Origin: Bacteroidia bacterium
Lineage (GTDB): Bacteria > Bacteroidota > Bacteroidia > NS11-12g > UBA9320
Assembly (NCBI GenBank): GCA_022425465.1
Contig: JAKMFK010000014.1
Coordinates: forward strand, 1 to 15,220
Reading direction: 5' to 3'
Length of the DNA: 15,220 nucleotides
Part shown: one piece after another, positions 7,550 through 14,232 of the stretch
Numbering within the stretch: position 1 is the first letter of the stretch
Layout: each line of letters starts with the position of its first letter
Notes under the pieces: generated by a model
The model's database searches: none
The model's input: only the letters and a program-made list of their open reading frames with translations
Told to the model about the DNA's origin: nothing
Made by a program: the position numbers and the translations under genes

Positions 7550-7948
7550 TTAAGACGATTGGACAGCGTTATTGTTTTGTTCATCCTTGTACTTTGATGG
7601 ACATTTAGGCATAACTTTAGATGCTCGAAATACTTTACCATCTGAACGACCATACATATTAACCGTCTCTGCTCGTTCAAAGTCTTGTTGCTTTGGGTTT
7701 GTAGAAACAACCTTACGAATGTCCCCGTTTTTGTCTTTCAGATAAAAACTAAAATAATTGGGGTCAATATGTGGATCATACTCCATCGGTTTATCTTTAA
7801 TTAAAAAACCCGTGATATGATAAGTCTCACTTGGATTTGCATCTGCTTCTTTAAATGTTGAGCTTTTTTCAGCACCAGAATAGGTACTCATGATAGCCGC
7901 AATTGCAACAGCTAGCATAATTAAAAGTATGATAACTTTAGGCTTCAT
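7550..7948 (-). CDS. ccmE: Heme chaperone CcmE, cysteine type
   Basis: The 132-residue product has one N-terminal membrane anchor (about 4-20, VIILLIMLAVAIAAIM) and a periplasmic OB-fold domain (YHITGFL, FSFYLKDKNG, VNMYGRSDGKVFRASKVMPKC). CcmE holds heme covalently and passes it to CcmF. The heme-attachment site is CPSKY (116-120), a CxxxY motif, rather than the HxxxY of Escherichia coli. The only His residues are 44 and 60, far from that site. Cysteine-type CcmE is known from archaea and Desulfovibrio-like bacteria. The start overlaps the ccmD-like gene by 11 bases, and ccmF follows after 6 bases. Confidence 0.92.
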   Translation of the reverse strand: MKPKVIILLIMLAVAIAAIMSTYSGAEKSSTFKEADANPSETYHITGFLIKDKPMEYDPHIDPNYFSFYLKDKNGDIRKVVSTNPKQQDFERAETVNMYGRSDGKVFRASKVMPKCPSKYKDEQNNNAVQSS

Positions 7949-8144
7949 TTTGATTCTTTTCTAGTTTAGAAATCTTTCGATCTAATCGAATTAAATATCC
8001 TACTATCAGCAAAAAAATAATTAAAAGGATCGCTACTACCACATAGATTTTTTGATTTTGATAAAAGAATTCATCCATTGACATTGAATTCTCTGCCAAT
8101 GCTGACAAACTAAACAACATGATAATCCAACTATATTTCCTCAT
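7938..8144 (-). CDS. ccmD: CcmD-like small membrane protein
   Basis: This 68-residue protein has a signal-like N-terminus (SWIIMLFSLSALAEN), one clear membrane helix (about 33-52, YVVVAILLIIFLLIVGYLI) and a cytoplasmic RLDRKISKLEK tail, the pattern of CcmD-family proteins. CcmD helps release holo-CcmE from the CcmABC complex. The gene overlaps ccmC upstream by 14 bases and ccmE downstream by 11 bases, exactly where ccmD usually sits. Sequence conservation in this family is low, so position carries much of the call. Confidence 0.8.
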   Translation of the reverse strand: MRKYSWIIMLFSLSALAENSMSMDEFFYQNQKIYVVVAILLIIFLLIVGYLIRLDRKISKLEKNQNEA

Positions 8145-8799
8145 ATTTTCTTTTAATTTCTGTAAGTCTATATTTCAATGTGGCTATCCAAACACCAAGT
8201 AATATCCACCCTATGCTTGCTAGATAAAAAACCTTACGCAAGTTATTATCCAAATCCAAAGAACTAAATCCTATTGTGTCACCACTAGCTGGATGTAGGC
8301 TGGTCTCTGCCATTCTGGGATAAATAATAATCAGAACAATGTAAATCGGGAATGCAAAAAGATTATATACAGCTGAAATCTTTGCTCGTTGAACATCATC
8401 TTCAAGACTGTTTCTCAAAATATAGTATGCCAAATAAATAAGCATTCCGATTGCAGCTCCATTAAGTTTTGCATCTTCGACCCACCAAGTCCCCCATGTA
8501 AATCTAGCCCAAAAAGAACCTGTAACCAAACCCATTAAACCAAACACCATACTCACCTTAATAAAACTTCCAGATAAGTTATCAAGTCTTAAATCTCCCC
8601 GAGAAAGATACTTAATGCTATATACATAGGATGTTGTCAATAAGATAATCATCGTAAACCACATCGGAACGTGATAATATAAATTGCGAATAGTTTTCGC
8701 AAGTATGCCTATATCATCTGGAGCAGGCATAAGAAATCCACCCACTATAGCATATGCTACACACACGATTGACAATATTTTCCACCAAGATTTTCTCAC
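8131..8799 (-). CDS. ccmC: Heme-handling membrane protein CcmC
   Basis: The 222-residue protein has six predicted membrane helices and belongs to the CcmC family, which loads heme onto CcmE at the outer face of the inner membrane. Conserved His43 lies in YYHVPMW (41-47) and the second His169 in TSLHPASG (167-173). The tryptophan-rich motif reads WGTWWVEDAKLNG (102-114), where proteobacterial proteins usually have WGTYWVWDARLT; Trp is replaced by Glu108. The start is GTG at 8799, giving MRKSWWKI; it lies 14 bases after an exact TAnnTTTG promoter element, so a longer form is unlikely. It heads the ccm unit. ccmB, which often precedes ccmC in this phylum, is absent here. Confidence 0.92.
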   Translation of the reverse strand: MRKSWWKILSIVCVAYAIVGGFLMPAPDDIGILAKTIRNLYYHVPMWFTMIILLTTSYVYSIKYLSRGDLRLDNLSGSFIKVSMVFGLMGLVTGSFWARFTWGTWWVEDAKLNGAAIGMLIYLAYYILRNSLEDDVQRAKISAVYNLFAFPIYIVLIIIYPRMAETSLHPASGDTIGFSSLDLDNNLRKVFYLASIGWILLGVWIATLKYRLTEIKRKYEEI

Positions 8800-8813
8800 G
8801 CTAAAACGTTATA

Positions 8814-8821
8814 CAAAGTTA
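8814..8821 (-). promoter_or_regulatory. -7 promoter element for the ccm operon
   Basis: On the - strand TAACTTTG is an exact TAnnTTTG match, 14 bases upstream of the ccmC GTG start. It would serve the whole ccmC-to-secreted-protein unit. A TTTG lies only 11 bases upstream, too close for the usual -33 spacing. Confidence 0.55.
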
Positions 8822-8882
8822 ATTTTTTAAAACAAATATGCCCCGATTATTAAAAGTATAAATGTTAAATCGGATGTGATTG

Positions 8883-9092
8883 TTAATCAAATTTTCCATC
8901 CCGCTTTTTCTCCATAAAATCCTTACGTCTCAACATAAAGTAGCGAAAAAATGCGAATAAAGTAAGAGCTGAAAAAAGATATACCGTATTCATATCCTTA
9001 TTATCTGAAGTATAGCTGCTGTAGGCTTCAAAAAAGCAAACCGCTCCAACTATCATCCATATAATCTGTAAAATTCGAGGCAATCTTTTCAT
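8883..9092 (-). CDS. Small two-helix membrane protein
   Basis: This 69-residue protein starts MKRLPRILQI and has two hydrophobic segments (about 8-26, IIWMIVGAVCFFEAY, and 36-52, TVYLFSALTLFAFFRYFML) separated by a short polar loop (TSDNKDMN). The tail RRKDFMEKKRDGKFD is highly charged and probably cytoplasmic. It follows lptC by 27 bases in the same direction and may be the last gene of the birA-led unit, but an exact TAnnTTTG (9097-9104) just before its ATG suggests its own promoter. No domain is recognised. Confidence 0.75.
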   Translation of the reverse strand: MKRLPRILQIIWMIVGAVCFFEAYSSYTSDNKDMNTVYLFSALTLFAFFRYFMLRRKDFMEKKRDGKFD

Positions 9093-9096
9093 AATT

Positions 9097-9104
9097 CAAA
9101 TATA
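9097..9104 (-). promoter_or_regulatory. Possible -7 element before the 69-aa membrane protein
   Basis: On the - strand TATATTTG matches TAnnTTTG exactly but lies only 4 bases from the ATG, so transcription would begin at or next to the start codon (leaderless). In AT-rich sequence this may be coincidence. Confidence 0.3.
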
Positions 9105-9119
9105 CACTTACTCCTCAGT

Positions 9120-9689
9120 TTATTCATCTTCATCTAAGAAGACAACCCCAGTAACTCGAGTAAATTTATAATTCAAAAAGCTCTCATCACTTTCAAACCC
9201 TTCAGCCGAAATAATTTTTTCATCCCTAATTCTCACACGAACAGGTTTTTTTGATGTTACTCTCCTTGCTTTCTTATCCCAAATTAATTCATCGGATTTA
9301 ATTTCCTCATCATTCCGATTAACCACTCGAACACTATCTCTAATTTCTATTTTATCCTCCTTTTCATAATGCATTGCATATTTAGAATTTAAGGTACTTG
9401 TGGTATCACCCATAAAATCATAGAACACGGCTGAAACGCCATTAGGCATCTCCATACGAGGATTTTTTTTGTCAGGAAATCGCTTTAATATCGGTGCTTT
9501 AATCGTTGCCCGCAAAATGGCAGAATCCGTATAAGTGATATAAACATTATCGGCTATCTCCACACTCAAACTATCCAATTCCTGATTTAATTGAGATAGT
9601 TCATCAGCTGAGTGATTTGGCTTACAACCAAACAAAAAAGCGATAGCTAGTAAGGCTATCGCTTTTTGTATATGGTTTAATAAGCTCAT
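9120..9689 (-). CDS. lptC: LPS export lipoprotein LptC
   Basis: The 189-residue product starts with a lipoprotein signal (IQKAIALLAIAFLFGC) with the modified Cys at 22. The rest matches the LptC/OstA-like beta-jellyroll: YITYTDSAILRATIKAPIL, MEMPNGVSAVFYDFMGDTTS, LNSKYAMHYEKEDKIEIRDSV, VVNRNDEEIKSDELIWDKK and ISAEGFESDESFLNYKFTRVTGVV. LptC sits between the LptBFG exporter and LptA and passes lipopolysaccharide across the periplasm. Proteobacterial LptC has a membrane helix; the lipobox version is usual in Bacteroidota. The signal-peptide codons contain a perfect 13-bp inverted repeat with a T-run. The gene lies 8 bases after the secreted TPR gene. Confidence 0.88.
   Translation of the reverse strand: MSLLNHIQKAIALLAIAFLFGCKPNHSADELSQLNQELDSLSVEIADNVYITYTDSAILRATIKAPILKRFPDKKNPRMEMPNGVSAVFYDFMGDTTSTLNSKYAMHYEKEDKIEIRDSVRVVNRNDEEIKSDELIWDKKARRVTSKKPVRVRIRDEKIISAEGFESDESFLNYKFTRVTGVVFLDEDE
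9635..9667 (-). promoter_or_regulatory. Terminator-like hairpin inside the lptC signal-peptide codons
   Basis: Arms 9635-9647 and 9655-9667 are perfectly complementary over 13 bp (AAAAAGCGATAGC and GCTATCGCTTTTT) around a 7-base loop. Read in the lptC direction, the stem is followed by a run of T residues (9634-9639), the shape of an intrinsic terminator. It lies about 23-55 bases into lptC. Whether it acts is unknown; it partly reflects the repeated Ala-Ile-Ala codons of the signal peptide. Confidence 0.4.
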
Positions 9690-9697
9690 TAAGATGT

Positions 9698-11071
9698 CTA
9701 TCCACCAATTGTTCTTACTATGGTTGATTCACCAATCCAACACCCAACAGTGTACCTATCCCCATTATTGATATTCTTGAAGAATGCATCTTCTTTGCCA
9801 GGGAAATACGCTGAATATTTAGAAATTTTAGCGTTTGCCGTTTCTGCTACAGATGGATCAACACTTCTCGCTTTTACATACTTATCTACAGCTACTAAAT
9901 AAACTCCTCCTCTTCCAAGATCGCCACTTCCACAACTACTAGCACTAGCTGCATACGCATCTCCAATTAAAAGATATGCTTCTCCACTGTTGCCATTAAT
10001 TGCAAGAGCTTTTCTAGCATAATCTCGTGTTGATGAATACTTACCTGCATTTTTAGCTGTCTTAGCTAACTTAATCCAAATATTAAATTTATCTTCATCT
10101 GTTTCTGATAGTTCAGCCGCTTTTAGGTAATACTCGATAGACTTCGCATCGTCACCTTTTTTACCAAAGGCTTTTGCCAATGATATTGCTGCATTAACAT
10201 TAGGCTCTAATTCGAATAATGCCTCAGCACATTGAAAGTAAAATGGCTGGCCTTCGCACCCACCTCTATCTAATAGTTTCACCGTTGAAGCTAACCATGA
10301 AGAATTTCCTTTATTTTCCTCAAAATATGGTTGTTTTAACTCCGTTAGCTTATCACAATCTAAATAAGGTTTTAGCATCCCAATTATGGCATTTTGGGTC
10401 TTCACCCATTTAACTCCTTTTAATGAATCTTTGACTGACAAGCCTGATGCCGTGTATTTAACAATGTTGGCATCTACAATTGGAGTAACTTGATCCAAAA
10501 TTAAAAACAAACTATCCAACGATAATTTTTTCTTTTTATATTGTTTTACACCAGCATAGATGTAATCGGACGGAACATCATATCGTGTTTTGTTCCCCTG
10601 AATTCGAATAGATTCATCAAATAAAGAAAGTGCCTTGTCTCGGTTCTTAGGTTGCAATTTTGACATATCATCTGCCCACTTGCCTTTAACATAACCCTCA
10701 TCGCCAAAAAATTCAATTCTTTTCTGGTGACACAGCAATAAGGTGTCGACTAAACCACTAAATCTTGCTTTATAAGAAGTGTCTCTCAATGCCTTTTTAA
10801 TAATGTAAGGCCCTGAGTAAGTTATTCTTTTTTGAATACATGGAGCATTTTGGAAGAGATACATCCAATATGGAAACGCCTCGACATACTTCTTTTCTTG
10901 GTAGTATTGATTAAATAAAGAAAGTTTCCTTGCTGTTTCTGCACTATCATTACCCCATTTGTTGTCACATGGGTTCGCAGAACTCGTAATTGAAACTACT
11001 TCTGTCTGTGCAAACAATCCAACTGTTAGAAGTATGCTAAACATTAGCATACAATTGTTTAAAAAATTCAT
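9698..11071 (-). CDS. Secreted TPR-containing protein
   Basis: The 457-residue product starts with a signal peptide (MNFLNNCMLMFSILLTVGLFAQ). A longer frame from ATG 11101 would put charged residues before it and overlap the upstream gene, so ATG 11071 is chosen, two bases after that gene's stop. The N-terminal half is predicted helical with Cys residues (NPCDNKW, NAPCIQKR, LDCDKL, GGCEGQPFYFQC). The C-terminal half has TPR-like repeats (VNAAISLAKAFGKKGDDAKSI, FNIWIKLAKTAKNAGKYSSTR, GEAYLLIGDAYAAS). The end YFPGKEDAFFKNINNGDRYTV is familiar from Bacteroidota envelope TPR proteins. A periplasmic scaffold role with the neighbouring barrel and LptC is inference. Confidence 0.82.
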   Translation of the reverse strand: MNFLNNCMLMFSILLTVGLFAQTEVVSITSSANPCDNKWGNDSAETARKLSLFNQYYQEKKYVEAFPYWMYLFQNAPCIQKRITYSGPYIIKKALRDTSYKARFSGLVDTLLLCHQKRIEFFGDEGYVKGKWADDMSKLQPKNRDKALSLFDESIRIQGNKTRYDVPSDYIYAGVKQYKKKKLSLDSLFLILDQVTPIVDANIVKYTASGLSVKDSLKGVKWVKTQNAIIGMLKPYLDCDKLTELKQPYFEENKGNSSWLASTVKLLDRGGCEGQPFYFQCAEALFELEPNVNAAISLAKAFGKKGDDAKSIEYYLKAAELSETDEDKFNIWIKLAKTAKNAGKYSSTRDYARKALAINGNSGEAYLLIGDAYAASASSCGSGDLGRGGVYLVAVDKYVKARSVDPSVAETANAKISKYSAYFPGKEDAFFKNINNGDRYTVGCWIGESTIVRTIGG

Positions 11072-11073
11072 GT

Positions 11074-12402
11074 TTATCGATATTTTCTTTTTGTAAACCA
11101 TTTATCGTTTAAATTTAAACCTAGTCCTATTTTAAAATAATCTTCTTGTATAAAGTCGTTTGAGTTAGAACCCCGTTTGATATATTCCGCCGAAATATTT
11201 ACTCGACTTACTACAGGCACCTTTTCATCTTCTAATCGAACTGACTTAACTACAGGTAATCCTAATCCAAAACTTATGCCAAACTCTTGAAAGCGTTGAG
11301 CATTAAAATTGTAATACAAGTCTTCATATCGTACACCTAAGCTATACCGAATATGTTTAAGTAAAGACCCTCTTTCACCATAATTTGGTGATGGAATAAT
11401 TGAAAAACCAGCTGAATACCTCATGTTATCTTGGAAAGATGACGACGTGACCCTATTCTGAACAGAAGAAAAAAAGATTTGTTCAGCTTCAAGCGATAAT
11501 GTCCATTTATCTCCTTTATTTATAGTATAACCCAAAGCAATTCCTAGAGGCTTTGCCATGGTATCTTTCTTGTTATCCTCATACATCAACGTATCAATAG
11601 AAGCTGGAGAACTTCCTACTCGAAAACTTGGGCCATAAAAGGTCTCAGCATATCGATAACCATCGCCATACAACATCGATCCTCCATGTATTACTGCACC
11701 CAAGGTATGATTAATTTTATTTTCTTTTTTCTTCCCTGACTGAACAGAATACTGGACGCCTAAATCAAAATCTAATCCTCTATATGCATAGAATGTTTCA
11801 TCGCTGAAACTGTAAACTTTATCTGAATTAGGATAAACGCGATACTTTCTAGATTGGATGTTTCCAAAGTTCATATTGAGGTTACCTCCTAGGCTAAAAT
11901 TATTGAATAACGCAATACCATAGCCAACATACAAACGATTAATTCCGCCCGAACCGTTGTAGAGATTAAAATAAGATGGGGTATCTGTACTAACCGTATT
12001 CTTTATTTCATACCCTACATCACTGTATTGATTAACCCCAAAACTAAATGCCATAGGTTTTTTTGTAGTTAACGGAAATGCCATCGCAAAATGACTAAAA
12101 TTACCCGAATTAGTTTTTGCCTCCGTTATTTGATCTGACATTTTACCAAAACTCACCCCTGCACCAGCATTGTAAATAGTGAATTTCACATTTGAGTAAC
12201 TAGCTGGATTAGAATAAGAAAAGTTATTTTGATCTCGTAGAGCTATCGATGTACCACCAGCACCGTGATGTTGCGTAAAACCGCCAATCTTCAACTCTCC
12301 AAGACCAAATATACTATATGGTGAGCTTGTACTGGTTTGAGCGATAGCAAAAAACGGAAAAAGCATAATCATCAAAATATACTTTCTCAATGATTTATGC
12401 AT
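11074..12402 (-). CDS. Outer-membrane beta-barrel protein
   Basis: The 442-residue protein has a signal peptide (MHKSLRKYILMIMLFPFFAIAQ) and then SPYSIFGLGELKIGGFTQ, the opening of a Bacteroidota outer-membrane family distantly like FadL/OmpP1. Amphipathic strands with alternating aromatic residues run to the end (GINRLYVGYGIALFNNFSLG, IRYSLGVRYEDLYYNFNAQ, FKIGLGLNLNDKWF). The start ATG 12402 sits inside the last codons of coaX (ATGCATAA, 8-base overlap), in keeping with translational coupling; a longer frame from 12432 would move the signal peptide off the N-terminus. The transported or bound substrate is unknown. Confidence 0.82.
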   Translation of the reverse strand: MHKSLRKYILMIMLFPFFAIAQTSTSSPYSIFGLGELKIGGFTQHHGAGGTSIALRDQNNFSYSNPASYSNVKFTIYNAGAGVSFGKMSDQITEAKTNSGNFSHFAMAFPLTTKKPMAFSFGVNQYSDVGYEIKNTVSTDTPSYFNLYNGSGGINRLYVGYGIALFNNFSLGGNLNMNFGNIQSRKYRVYPNSDKVYSFSDETFYAYRGLDFDLGVQYSVQSGKKKENKINHTLGAVIHGGSMLYGDGYRYAETFYGPSFRVGSSPASIDTLMYEDNKKDTMAKPLGIALGYTINKGDKWTLSLEAEQIFFSSVQNRVTSSSFQDNMRYSAGFSIIPSPNYGERGSLLKHIRYSLGVRYEDLYYNFNAQRFQEFGISFGLGLPVVKSVRLEDEKVPVVSRVNISAEYIKRGSNSNDFIQEDYFKIGLGLNLNDKWFTKRKYR

Positions 12403-13096
12403 GGTGTTGTATGATATAATTAAGACCTTCAAGGACTAAATTTGGGCGTGCGAATATCTCATTTTTGATGACTTTATCAAAATGTAAACTGTTTTCACTA
12501 CAAAAAACTAATTTCAGTGATTCATACACCTGATTTTGCTGATGAATGTATCCCATAATCTCGTGGCGAATCGACTGACTGGCCCCAACTTGAATTGACT
12601 CTTCTGTGGACTTCCCGGGAAATTTTTTTGAATCATCCATTTGAACTAGTGGAAGACCTGCAGTGAACTCATGCATTGCTCTCAAACGAATATCTATTCC
12701 AGGAGAAATCATACCACCTAAAAACTGACCTCTATCCATCAAATCTGTTGTTAAACATGTGCCTAAGTCTACAATCAACCAAGGAGAATTAGGGTCTAAA
12801 AAATAAGCTCCAACAGCAGCAGCAATCCGATCAGGACCCAATGTTTCTGGAGTATCGTAATTTAATTTGATTGGGATTGAAGTCTGATCACTCAAATAAT
12901 GTTCACTCGACAATAACGCTTCAAGTTTTGAATTAGACCCCGTTTTAGATACAAGCACACTAACACCATCGTTAACTATTTCTGCAAAGTGCTCATATGT
13001 GAATGGTTTGATATAATCAACCATTTGACCATCTATGAAAATCCCAGCCTTGGTTGAAGTGTTGCCTATGTCTATAGAAAGATTTATTTCACCCAT
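12395..13096 (-). CDS. coaX: Type III pantothenate kinase
   Basis: CoaX phosphorylates pantothenate in the first committed step of coenzyme A synthesis, in the cytoplasm. The 233-residue product has the ASKHA-fold motifs of the type III enzyme: DIGNTSTKAGIF (9-20) for ATP, GPDRIAAAVGA (87-97) for pantothenate, DLGTCLTTDLM (110-120), and GGMISPGIDIRLRAMHEFTAGLP (127-149). All key residues are present. The ATG overlaps the end of birA by 13 bases, so the two cofactor genes are coupled. Confidence 0.95.
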   Translation of the reverse strand: MGEINLSIDIGNTSTKAGIFIDGQMVDYIKPFTYEHFAEIVNDGVSVLVSKTGSNSKLEALLSSEHYLSDQTSIPIKLNYDTPETLGPDRIAAAVGAYFLDPNSPWLIVDLGTCLTTDLMDRGQFLGGMISPGIDIRLRAMHEFTAGLPLVQMDDSKKFPGKSTEESIQVGASQSIRHEIMGYIHQQNQVYESLKLVFCSENSLHFDKVIKNEIFARPNLVLEGLNYIIQHHA

Positions 13097-13800
13097 TTTA
13101 CTTTGTGATATTCCAATTCAATTAGTTCGCCCATTGCACTCACTTGTAAGTTACCATTTAAGCAGATTTGATTCACAATATAAGATTGCTTTTTACCCCC
13201 TTCATCAAAAGTGACCATATCTCCCTTCTTGTACAAATACTCATTAATAGACTTGCTTAATGTCAACCCTTCTTTTTTTATGTGCGAATAAAAGTGATTA
13301 TAAAGCACTTGCAAAAACTCAATAACACTTACCTTATTACCCAACTCATTCACAACAGAAGTAGCCTCAAATTTATTAAAATGCTTTTGATTCACATTTA
13401 CACCAATCCCAACAACAGCTGTTTTTACTTCCTGTTGAGAAACAATATTTTCAATTAATATACCTGCAATCTTCTTTGAATTAACGTAAACATCGTTTGG
13501 CCATTTCACTCGAACATGATCAACTTTAAATTCTTTCAATGTATCCACGATAGCTAATGCAGCAGAATTATTCAATTGAGGTAGGTTTGAAAGTTGTCCG
13601 AAATCATCCACTAAAAAACTACTCAAAATATTATCGAAGGGTTGACTATCCCATACCCGAGATCGTTGCCCTCGACCAGCAGTCTGACTTCCAGCATACA
13701 CACAATAGGGGGAAGCCACTCCTCTTTTTTGTACGCAATTTTTTAAGTATGAATTTGTTGAATCTACTTCATTTACAAATTCAATGTTATAATTATTCAA
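13084..13800 (-). CDS. birA: Biotin--[acetyl-CoA-carboxylase] ligase
   Basis: BirA activates biotin as biotinyl-AMP and attaches it to carboxylase carrier proteins. The 238-residue protein has the catalytic core only: DSTNSYLK (13-20), the nucleotide-binding AGRGQRSRVW (41-50), VKWPNDV (98-104), KKIAGILIE (109-117) and VVGIGVNVN (129-137), followed by the C-terminal domain. It lacks the N-terminal helix-turn-helix, so it is not a repressor. The start is TTG at 13800, because an in-frame TGA lies five codons upstream and no ATG is available before the conserved DSTN. It heads the unit with coaX and is divergent from rsfS across 53 bases. Confidence 0.93.
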   Translation of the reverse strand: MNNYNIEFVNEVDSTNSYLKNCVQKRGVASPYCVYAGSQTAGRGQRSRVWDSQPFDNILSSFLVDDFGQLSNLPQLNNSAALAIVDTLKEFKVDHVRVKWPNDVYVNSKKIAGILIENIVSQQEVKTAVVGIGVNVNQKHFNKFEATSVVNELGNKVSVIEFLQVLYNHFYSHIKKEGLTLSKSINEYLYKKGDMVTFDEGGKKQSYIVNQICLNGNLQVSAMGELIELEYHKVKWVK

Positions 13801-13825
13801 GACGCTACTTTTTCATGTATTAAAC

Positions 13826-13833
13826 TAATTTCG
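13826..13833 (+). promoter_or_regulatory. -7 promoter element for rsfS
   Basis: TAATTTCG differs from TAnnTTTG at one base and lies 20 bases before the rsfS ATG, the usual leader length in this window. It faces the birA element 13837-13844, so the two start regions interlock. Confidence 0.45.
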
Positions 13834-13836
13834 CAG

Positions 13837-13844
13837 CAAAGTTA
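13837..13844 (-). promoter_or_regulatory. -7 promoter element for birA
   Basis: On the - strand TAACTTTG is an exact TAnnTTTG match, 36 bases before the birA TTG start. It directs transcription leftwards through the spot where the rsfS -7 element (13826-13833) lies. Confidence 0.55.
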
Positions 13845-13853
13845 TTTCAATTA

Positions 13854-14225
13854 ATGGCAAAAAAGAGTTCAATAACCGATGTACTTGCAGAGATAGTAGT
13901 AAAAGGAATGCAAGAAAAGAAGGCCAAAAACATTATCAAAATTGACCTTACCAACATAAATGAGGCGGCTGCAGACTTTTTTATTATATGCCATGGTGAT
14001 AGCGATCGACAAGTGAAAGCAATTGCTGACAGTGTAGAAGATGAAACGCTAAAAGCGATGAAAGAGAAACCGCACAGTAGAGAAGGACAAGCAGAAAATC
14101 GATGGGTATTACTAGACTACCTCGATGTAGTTGTCCATGTTTTTCAGAAAGACATTCGCGATTTCTACGAAATAGAAGACATTTGGCACGATGGTGTTAT
14201 GACCAGTTATGAAGATTTAGCGTAG
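13854..14225 (+). CDS. rsfS: Ribosomal silencing factor RsfS
   Basis: RsfS binds ribosomal protein uL14 on the large subunit and blocks subunit joining when nutrients are scarce. The 123-residue product has the family pattern: KKAKNIIKIDLTNINEAAADFFIICHGDS, DRQVKAIADSVEDE, then WVLLDYLDVVVHVFQKDIRDFYEIEDIW. Length is normal. It is divergent from birA, which is common in Bacteroidota; the ftsH gene that frequently follows it there is not present, a convergent Smr gene lying 7 bases beyond the stop instead. Confidence 0.94.
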   Translation: MAKKSSITDVLAEIVVKGMQEKKAKNIIKIDLTNINEAAADFFIICHGDSDRQVKAIADSVEDETLKAMKEKPHSREGQAENRWVLLDYLDVVVHVFQKDIRDFYEIEDIWHDGVMTSYEDLA

Positions 14226-14232
14226 AGTAATC

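Noticed and set aside
8843..8873. Inverted repeat CCGATT...AATCGG between the 69-aa gene and ccmC
   Set aside because: The arms are only 6 bp with a 19-base loop and no T-run in the right place, so it is not a convincing terminator or operator.
11072..11101. Longer start for the secreted TPR protein
   Set aside because: It adds charged residues ahead of a complete signal peptide and overlaps the barrel gene; ATG 11071 follows that gene's stop by two bases.
12403..12432. Longer start for the outer-membrane protein
   Set aside because: ATG 12402 gives a standard signal peptide and sits in the ATGCATAA overlap with the coaX stop.
13557..13823. Open frame on the + strand antisense to birA
   Set aside because: It lies opposite strongly conserved BirA motifs and shows no recognisable protein; it is a by-product of AT-rich coding.
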